From Polynucleobacter meluiroseus (GTDB lineage Bacteria; Pseudomonadota; Gammaproteobacteria; Burkholderiales; Burkholderiaceae): a DNA stretch of 64,000 nucleotides. The stretch lies in NCBI RefSeq assembly GCF_900205755.1, contig NZ_OANS01000002.1:186001-250000 (forward strand), given 5' to 3'. The position numbers and the translations under genes are program-made. This document shows positions 58,398 to 64,000 of this stretch, one piece after another (the stretch's first letter is position 1; each line of letters opens with the position of its first letter). The notes under the pieces were generated by a model, which saw only the letters and a list, made by a program, of their open reading frames with translations, was not told where the DNA came from and did no database searches.

Positions 58398-59399
58398 TTA
58401 AATTTCGAGCAAAAGGTAGGGCAATGCATCTATTTTTAACACAGGACCTGAAATGCTACCAAGATGAATGTCGCCGTTTTGCAGAGCATCCAGTTTGCAC
58501 TCAACTTGCATGTCGATTCTGCCGGGTTCTAGGGGGTTAGGAGCAGAAAGAACTACCATTCCAGCAGGCTGTGATAGGTCGCCAGAGTGATAAAGCTCTG
58601 TACCAGGAGCATAGCTTTCTAAGCTAAGTTGAGCGGACTTTAAATGGGCTAGTTGCAAGCGCCGTTTGACGGCACCACGATATTGGCTACGCGCAACGAT
58701 TTCTTGTCCGGGGTAGCACCCTTTTTTAAAGTCGACACCTAATACGGATTCGAAATTAATCATTTGTGGCACAAACTGCTCTTGTGTAGCCAGCACGATT
58801 CTGGGAATGGCACTCAGCACCTCTAAAGAATTCCATTCAGATAAGGCGGTGACATCGATCTTTTTCTGAGAGCTGCTCGAAGGGCGCGCGATGAGTAATC
58901 GACTGTATGACTTCTCATTGATGAGGACATCAGGCATGCTGAGCGCTAGAGCATCGGATTCTATTGATGGCTTATCTATGTTAGAGCTTAAATCATAAAG
59001 CCCCGTGATTTGCCATTCATGGGAAACATCCTTGACCGTGACCTTGGAGCGTAAAACATACATGGATAACTTTTTAGCAATGCCCGCGGCAATATCTTTT
59101 GAAATAAATAAGCCGTAACGAATAGATTCATCTTCCTGCGGAAATAAGCCTAGCCATGCACTAGCCAAAAGCCTACCCTTGGGACTGCAATAGCCCGCCA
59201 GTCGAACTGCATCATGCCCCCGAGCAATTTCCCCAGCCAAGGTATTGCGTAAGTTCAAGACCGAATTACTAAGCTGACTCTGAAGTAATTGAGTGGCATC
59301 TGGACCTTCGACCAGAATAAGACCCCATTCAGGCAAGTCAGAACAGCCCGCAAGCAGGGGAGGGGTTTCTAGGGCGGGAATTTCACTGAATGTATTCAT
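58398..59399 (-). CDS. ygfZ: Folate-dependent iron-sulfur protein YgfZ
   Basis: A GcvT-like protein that uses tetrahydrofolate to support iron-sulfur enzymes such as MiaB. The 333 residues hold the diagnostic KGCYPGQEIVARSQYRGAVKR near residue 225, with the conserved Cys. GPDATQLLQSQLSN near the start is another family mark. Divergent from mltG, whose start codon nearly overlaps its own. Confidence 0.92.
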   Translation of the reverse strand: MNTFSEIPALETPPLLAGCSDLPEWGLILVEGPDATQLLQSQLSNSVLNLRNTLAGEIARGHDAVRLAGYCSPKGRLLASAWLGLFPQEDESIRYGLFISKDIAAGIAKKLSMYVLRSKVTVKDVSHEWQITGLYDLSSNIDKPSIESDALALSMPDVLINEKSYSRLLIARPSSSSQKKIDVTALSEWNSLEVLSAIPRIVLATQEQFVPQMINFESVLGVDFKKGCYPGQEIVARSQYRGAVKRRLQLAHLKSAQLSLESYAPGTELYHSGDLSQPAGMVVLSAPNPLEPGRIDMQVECKLDALQNGDIHLGSISGPVLKIDALPYLLLEI

Positions 59400-59418
59400 G
59401 AGCTTTTATCATAGCTTG

Positions 59419-60483
59419 ATGAATCGAAATTTTCAGAAAAATCCACTCTTTTTTAAAAAAACAGGGGCAACGCCTTTATGGCTTTATTTATTATTGCCAC
59501 TAATTTGTGTTGGCATGCTGTACGCTGGGATTTTATATTGGCCCGTAACACCATCTAATCCCAATAATGGGAATGACAGTAGCTTCAAAGTCAAAGTCAA
59601 TCCGCAGTCTGGGACTGCAAGTATTGGTCAACAACTTGCAGATCAGGGTGTGCGTACTTCAGCAACGGCCTTTCAAATAGCTGCTTATGCTTTATTTGTT
59701 GGATCTAAATTAAAACCAGGGACATATCTACTGCCTCTAGGAAGTAGTACAGGAAACATCTTGCTTCAAATGGCTCGAGGTGAACGTGTAAAAGAGAGTC
59801 TCACCATCATTCCAGGAATGACTATATGGCAAGTGCGCGCCCTCGTAGATGCGCATCCGGCGCTAGTGCATTTAACAAAGAATATGAATTCCCAAAACTT
59901 CGTGGACTCACTCAAGCTTGATTACCCCAGTGCAGAAGGCTTATTCTTTCCAGATACGTATACCTTTGACCCAGACGATAGCGATCTCGCCATTTACCGT
60001 CGGGCAGTTGTCGCCATGCAGAAGCAGCTAGATAGCGTATGGCTAAAAAAGGACTTGCCAAGTCCTTATCGAAACCCTTATCAACTACTCACCTTAGCAT
60101 CGATTATTGAGAAGGAAACTGGTAGATCAGTCGATCGGAACTTAGTGGCGGCCGTTTTTGTGAATCGTCTTAACAAAAACATGCTCTTACAAACTGATCC
60201 AACGATTATTTATGGTCTTGGCCCTCAATTTAATGGGAATCTGAAAAAAGCCGACCTTCGCCGCAACAGTCCCTACAATACCTATATGTTGAAAGGCCTG
60301 CCACCCACTCCCATTGCCATGCCTAGTCGAGAATCTCTTTTGGCTGCCGCACACCCAGAGCATAGCCAGGCGCTTTTTTTTGTGGCTAAAGGGGATGGCT
60401 CAAGTCACTTTTCCAGCACCTTACGCGAGCATGAATCTGCAGTAGATTTATATCAGCGCAAGTTAGCGCCCAAAAAACAATAA
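59419..60483 (+). CDS. mltG: Endolytic murein transglycosylase MltG
   Basis: Inner-membrane enzyme that cuts nascent glycan strands. The 354 residues have one N-terminal membrane helix (TPLWLYLLLPLICVGMLYAG in part) and a periplasmic YceG domain. The catalytic Glu is in ASIIEKETGRSVDRN, and LLQTDPTIIYGLG follows. I chose ATG 59419; ATG 59398 is also in frame. A frame extending to 59293 would lie inside ygfZ. First gene of mltG-tmk-holB-tatD. Confidence 0.93.
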   Translation: MNRNFQKNPLFFKKTGATPLWLYLLLPLICVGMLYAGILYWPVTPSNPNNGNDSSFKVKVNPQSGTASIGQQLADQGVRTSATAFQIAAYALFVGSKLKPGTYLLPLGSSTGNILLQMARGERVKESLTIIPGMTIWQVRALVDAHPALVHLTKNMNSQNFVDSLKLDYPSAEGLFFPDTYTFDPDDSDLAIYRRAVVAMQKQLDSVWLKKDLPSPYRNPYQLLTLASIIEKETGRSVDRNLVAAVFVNRLNKNMLLQTDPTIIYGLGPQFNGNLKKADLRRNSPYNTYMLKGLPPTPIAMPSRESLLAAAHPEHSQALFFVAKGDGSSHFSSTLREHESAVDLYQRKLAPKKQ

Positions 60484-60510
60484 CACTTCAAATTTTTATT
60501 TCCTCACTAG

Positions 60511-61155
60511 ATGAAGACTGCTCACAATCCAGGATACTTTATTAGCTTTGAAGGCATCGACGGTGCAGGCAAGAGCACGCATATCGACGCCTTTTGTCAG
60601 TTAATGAGACAAAAATATCCAGCTCGAGAGGTCGTCATGACTAGAGAGCCAGGCGGAACCGCCTTAGGGGAGCAGTTACGCTCCCTCCTATTGGAGGGTC
60701 CAATGCACTTGGAGGCAGAGGCACTCCTCATGTTTGCTGCTCGCCGTGAGCACTTAGCGCAAGTGATCGAACCTGCTTTAGAGGCTGGCAAGATCGTGAT
60801 TTCTGATCGGTTTACCGATGCCAGCTTTGCCTATCAAGGCGGTGGTCGGGGTCTCGATATAGCAAAACTCAATATTTTAGAGCGCTGGGTACAGGGCTGT
60901 GATGACGGCACTTTATTGCAGCCCAATCTCACGATCTTGTTTGATTTGCCAGGGTCGGTAGCGCAGGCCCGTCGCTCAAAGGTTCGCGAACCAGATAAAT
61001 TTGAAAAGATGGACCTCGATTTTTTTGAAAGAGTCCGCCAAGAATATTTACGACGCGCTCAGTTAGACCCTCAGCGCTTTCATTTGGTTGATGCCACCCA
61101 AACACCTGAGCGTATTTGGCTGGAATTGCAATCCTTTCCCATCCCTATTAAATGA
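60511..61155 (+). CDS. tmk: Thymidylate kinase
   Basis: Phosphorylates dTMP to dTDP. The 214 residues carry the P-loop [16 protein letters not shown], the substrate region [18 protein letters not shown] and [17 protein letters not shown]. Its TGA overlaps the holB ATG (ATGA), the usual tmk-holB arrangement. Confidence 0.97.
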   Translation: MKTAHNPGYFISFEGIDGAGKSTHIDAFCQLMRQKYPAREVVMTREPGGTALGEQLRSLLLEGPMHLEAEALLMFAARREHLAQVIEPALEAGKIVISDRFTDASFAYQGGGRGLDIAKLNILERWVQGCDDGTLLQPNLTILFDLPGSVAQARRSKVREPDKFEKMDLDFFERVRQEYLRRAQLDPQRFHLVDATQTPERIWLELQSFPIPIK

Positions 61156-62303
61156 GCGAGGCCGTTTCTCATTCTGCGGTTTATAGAGTAATTGCGCCCT
61201 GGTTGCAGCCAGTTTGGGAGCACTTCAATTTTGATAGCTTTCCAAGTGCCGTCTTAATTCACGGTCAATCTGGGGTGGGCAAATTTGAGTTTGCCCTGCA
61301 ATTAGCACAGGCCTTGCTTTGCGAGAGCAAGGATGCAAGCCACGCAAAACCATGTAATCAGTGCGAAGCCTGCCATTGGTTTTTGTCCGCAAATCACCCA
61401 GATTTCATTGCTTTAGTACCAGAGACACATCGCTCACTATTGCCCCATGGTGATTTTGATGCTGATGTAGAGACGCCAAAAAAAGGGAGGAGCTCACAAA
61501 CTGATTCTGATGGTGAGGCCTCCGAAAAAAAAGAGAAGAAAAATATTGCGATTGAAGAAGCGCGTAGTGCAATTGAGGGTCTCTCCATCGGCTCGCACCG
61601 CGGTGGCAATCGAGTCATTTTGGTTTACCCTTTAGAGGCACTGCGCCCAGATTCGGCAAACACGCTTTTGAAGTCTCTTGAGGAGCCGCCCAGCAAAACG
61701 ATCTTTATTTTATTGGCCAATCGCCTAGATAGAGTGCTCCCAACCATTCGGTCTCGGTGTCGTTTAGTAAGCGCCCCTCGTCCTGATGAGGCTGATGGAC
61801 TGGCTTGGCTAACAAAGCAATTAGGATCGCTACCTGCATTGAAATTATCTAGGGATGCTGTCAAGGAAATGTATAACGAATTGGGGGGTGTACCCTATGA
61901 TGTTCTTCAAGCGCTGAAAACAAGGGCTAGCCTAGATGAAAAAGATGAGCTCACTATCGCATTACAGGCCTCTCGTTATTTACTGCAATCACTTGCCCAG
62001 GGAGCGCGCATCCATTGGCTGGAAACCGCTGAAAAGATCCATAAAGCCCGTTATTCTGAGCTCTTGGCTACCATGCAGCGCTGGACTGCAGATTTGCAGA
62101 GCGTTGCTCAGCAGGGTGTGACTCGTTACTACCCTAATCGCGCAGAAATGATTCATGGTTTGGCAATACAGGTGCGATTGCCGAAGCTGCTGCGGTTTTG
62201 GAAGGCATTATTGCAAGCGCGTCGTCACGAAACCCATCCTTTAGCAAACCGAATTCAGTTAGAAGCATTGCTTTCCCAATATCAGCAAATGTTTGAAGAC
62301 TAA
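61152..62303 (+). CDS. holB: DNA polymerase III subunit delta'
   Basis: Clamp-loader subunit. The 383 residues have the P-loop variant [16 protein letters not shown], zinc cysteines in [10 protein letters not shown] and the SRC-type motif TIRSRCRLV. Between the zinc module and the AAA core lies a long charged insert ([17 protein letters not shown]) not present in E. coli HolB. Other domains look complete. Confidence 0.94.
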   Translation: MSEAVSHSAVYRVIAPWLQPVWEHFNFDSFPSAVLIHGQSGVGKFEFALQLAQALLCESKDASHAKPCNQCEACHWFLSANHPDFIALVPETHRSLLPHGDFDADVETPKKGRSSQTDSDGEASEKKEKKNIAIEEARSAIEGLSIGSHRGGNRVILVYPLEALRPDSANTLLKSLEEPPSKTIFILLANRLDRVLPTIRSRCRLVSAPRPDEADGLAWLTKQLGSLPALKLSRDAVKEMYNELGGVPYDVLQALKTRASLDEKDELTIALQASRYLLQSLAQGARIHWLETAEKIHKARYSELLATMQRWTADLQSVAQQGVTRYYPNRAEMIHGLAIQVRLPKLLRFWKALLQARRHETHPLANRIQLEALLSQYQQMFED

Positions 62304-62314
62304 AATACCTTTCT

Positions 62315-63103
62315 ATGTTCATTGACTCGCACTGCCACCTCGATTTCCCTGAATTTCAAGAGCGCTTACCTGAAGTGCTTGCTAATATGGCCGCATGCAA
62401 GGTGAGTCATGCGTTATGTGTTTCAGTAGACATCCCTGATTTTCCGAAGGTGCTGCAACTTGCTCAGGAACATGCCCATCTGTTCGCATCTGTAGGCGTC
62501 CATCCGGATTATGAGGACACCCCTGAACCCACATTCGATTTCTTGGTTGAGCAGGCCAAGCATCCCAAAATTATTGCAATTGGTGAAACTGGCTTGGATT
62601 ATTACCGCATGGGTGATCGTAGCTACGAATCCATGGAATGGCAAAGAGAGCGCTTTCGGGTACATATCAGAGCGTCTATTGCCTCTAGAAAACCGCTCAT
62701 CATTCACACTCGCTCAGCGTCACTTGATACCCTAAAAATCCTGAAGGAGGAGGGCGCTGATCGTATTGGCGGGGTTCTGCACTGTTTTACGGAAAGCACA
62801 GAAATGGCCCTTGCGGCAATTGAAATGGGGTTTTTTATCTCCTTTTCTGGAATAGTTACCTTTAAAAGCGCTAAAGAGCTGCAAGATACCTGTAAGCAGG
62901 TGCCGCTTGAAAAAATGCTGATAGAGACAGATTCTCCCTATTTAGCGCCTATTCCTTATCGTGGGAAAACCAATGAACCAGCCTGGGTTTCAAAGGTCGG
63001 AGAATTTATTGCCGAACTAAAGGGTGTGCCGCTAAACCAGCTTGCTGAGCAAACTTCCAGCAATTTTTTCCAATGTTTTCAAGTATCTAAAGAATTAATA
63101 TGA
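62315..63103 (+). CDS. TatD family metal-dependent hydrolase
   Basis: A 262-residue TIM-barrel DNase of the YcfH/TatD type. Metal ligands are in FIDSHCHLDF, IGETGLDYY, IHTRSA, HCFTES and IETDSPYLAP. Same operon position as ycfH next to holB. The ankyrin gene starts within its stop codon. Confidence 0.94.
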   Translation: MFIDSHCHLDFPEFQERLPEVLANMAACKVSHALCVSVDIPDFPKVLQLAQEHAHLFASVGVHPDYEDTPEPTFDFLVEQAKHPKIIAIGETGLDYYRMGDRSYESMEWQRERFRVHIRASIASRKPLIIHTRSASLDTLKILKEEGADRIGGVLHCFTESTEMALAAIEMGFFISFSGIVTFKSAKELQDTCKQVPLEKMLIETDSPYLAPIPYRGKTNEPAWVSKVGEFIAELKGVPLNQLAEQTSSNFFQCFQVSKELI

Positions 63104-63795
63104 TTTTTAACTTTAAGTATAAACAACTCCTTTTAAGCACTTTATGGTGTTTTTCAGGTGGTTTATTGGCTCAAACTGCCGATCAAGTTACTGACTTCAC
63201 CAGAGCAGCTAAATTCGATGATGTATCTGAGGTGAAATCCTTGATTTCTCAGGGCGTTAATCCCAATACTAAGGACCCTAAAGGCAATCCGATGTTATTG
63301 ATTGCGGTAAGAGAAAAATCATTTAAAGTCATAGACTTACTGGTAGCCAATCCAGCTACTAACGTCAATTTACCAAATTCTAGCAACGAAACGCCACTCA
63401 TGATGGCCTCAATTGATGGTGATTTGAGCCTTGTAAAGGAGCTTGTAAGTAAAGGTGCCGATATAAATCGACTTGGCTGGACGCCCTTGCAATATGCCAG
63501 CACGACGGGGAGGCTGGAGATTGCTCAGTTTTTAGTCGTTAATGGCGCCAAAGTGAACGCATTAAGTCCAAGCAATACAACGTCTCTCATGATGGCCGCT
63601 CAATCCGGCAATGACCAATTGGTTAAGTATTTATTGGACTCTGGAGCAGATTTGAAGCTTCGCAATACTGCTGGGTTTTCTGCTATTGATGTAGCCGCGT
63701 TATTTGATAAAGAAGGAATTAAGGAGGGCTTAATGTCTAGATGGCAAAAGCTCTTTAAGGAGACTTATCCCGGCGGCCCCTTAAAGAATCCTTGA
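63100..63795 (+). CDS. Secreted ankyrin-repeat protein
   Basis: A 231-residue exported protein with a signal peptide ending GLLAQ. About five ankyrin repeats span residues 35-205, e.g. NETPLMMASIDGDLSLVKEL, GWTPLQYASTTGRLEIAQFL and TTSLMMAAQSGNDQLVKYLL. A basic C-terminal tail follows. Likely binds another periplasmic protein; no partner is evident. It overlaps tatD by four bases. Confidence 0.87.
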   Translation: MIFNFKYKQLLLSTLWCFSGGLLAQTADQVTDFTRAAKFDDVSEVKSLISQGVNPNTKDPKGNPMLLIAVREKSFKVIDLLVANPATNVNLPNSSNETPLMMASIDGDLSLVKELVSKGADINRLGWTPLQYASTTGRLEIAQFLVVNGAKVNALSPSNTTSLMMAAQSGNDQLVKYLLDSGADLKLRNTAGFSAIDVAALFDKEGIKEGLMSRWQKLFKETYPGGPLKNP

Positions 63796-63819
63796 TGATT
63801 GATATATTGCTTTATTGCG

Positions 63820-63825
63820 TATAAT
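63820..63825 (+). promoter_or_regulatory. Consensus -10 box before the right-edge gene
   Basis: A perfect TATAAT lies 38 bp before ATG 63863. Upstream TTGATA is only 15 bp away, and TGATTG at 18 bp is the alternative -35. A promoter here would separate the last gene from the mltG operon. Confidence 0.4.
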
Positions 63826-63862
63826 CATTATTATGTCAAAGAAGAAATGGCAAAGCTTTTAA

Positions 63863-64000
63863 ATGAACTTTAGTCAAATACTAAGCAGCCTACCTTCTTT
63901 TCAGATTCTCTTTGCCGACCTCAATGCAGATTTAGGAAATACGCAAATATGGGGCTTGTTGATATTTACCTGCTGCATGTTAACGCTCCATGGCGTAGCC
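63863..64000 (+). CDS. 5' part of an unrecognised membrane protein (partial)
   Basis: An open frame of 46 codons starts at ATG 63863 and runs off the right edge. It begins MNFSQILSSLPSF and shows a hydrophobic stretch IWGLLIFTCCMLTLHG, probably a first membrane helix. Too short to name. Its start overlaps the stop of a possible nine-codon frame. Confidence 0.55.
   Translation, partial: MNFSQILSSLPSFQILFADLNADLGNTQIWGLLIFTCCMLTLHGVA

Noticed and set aside
1..64000. Mobile elements, CRISPR arrays, tRNA or rRNA genes
   Set aside because: No transposase, integrase, regular repeat-spacer pattern or cloverleaf-like sequence was recognised by eye; intergenic spaces are mostly too short.

Overview
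The window reads as one contiguous, gene-dense chromosomal segment of a free-living betaproteobacterium of the Burkholderiaceae, most likely Polynucleobacter or a close relative. This rests on moderate GC content, very short intergenic gaps, and gene orders typical of Burkholderiales: mdh / gntR / sdhCDAB-sdhE / gltA, then leuC-lipoprotein-leuD-leuB-asd-fimV-truA-trpFBA-accD-folC-SPOR-cvpA-purF-metZ, and selO-msrB-yciB-bolA-ppi. The genus is an inference from synteny and protein flavour; no rRNA gene is present to confirm it. I saw no tRNA, rRNA, CRISPR array, insertion sequence, integrase or prophage gene.

Region by region. 1-4.2 kb: tail of an unrecognised gene, an IclR regulator divergent from an OFA-type MFS transporter (the gap carries repeated AGTGCATT boxes), and a gamma-glutamyltransferase-like enzyme. 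4.2-11.7 kb (minus strand): pyrD, the N-degron transferases bpt and aat, a Nudix hydrolase, a fused pabB-pabC, a periplasmic cyclophilin, rarA and a DUF3429 membrane protein. 11.8-14.3 kb: yaaA, DUF2863 and a probable periplasmic lysozyme inhibitor. 14.3-21.3 kb: TCA-cycle block with mdh divergent from a GntR regulator, a perfect 14-bp palindrome between them, then sdhCDAB, sdhE and gltA. 21.3-37.9 kb: long plus-strand biosynthetic run for leucine, aspartate-family, tryptophan, fatty-acid, folate, purine and methionine synthesis.

37.9-48.4 kb is the main accessory region. It holds modCB (molybdate transport, no modA beside it), a compact thiosulfate-oxidation cluster soxY-soxZ-soxA-soxX-soxB, a secreted DsrE-like protein, one full-length and two half-length YeeE/YedE sulfur transporters, a DUF442 sulfurtransferase/phosphatase-like protein, a hotdog thioesterase and the tRNA 2-selenouridine synthase mnmH. 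The sox set lacks soxCD here, so thiosulfate sulfane sulfur may be handled by the DsrE/YeeE/DUF442 module rather than fully oxidised by SoxCD, unless soxCD lies elsewhere.

48.4-59.4 kb: gcdH, the ABC-F ATPase ybiT, DUF1289 and DUF482 proteins, gloA, a parvulin PPIase, bolA, yciB, msrB, selO, a PaaI-type thioesterase, an NRDE protein and ygfZ. 59.4-64 kb: mltG-tmk-holB-tatD-ankyrin operon and the start of a gene running off the right edge. Most of the window is ordinary housekeeping sequence. I found no clear-cut new system; the sulfur module and the two regulatory intergenic regions deserve the closest look.
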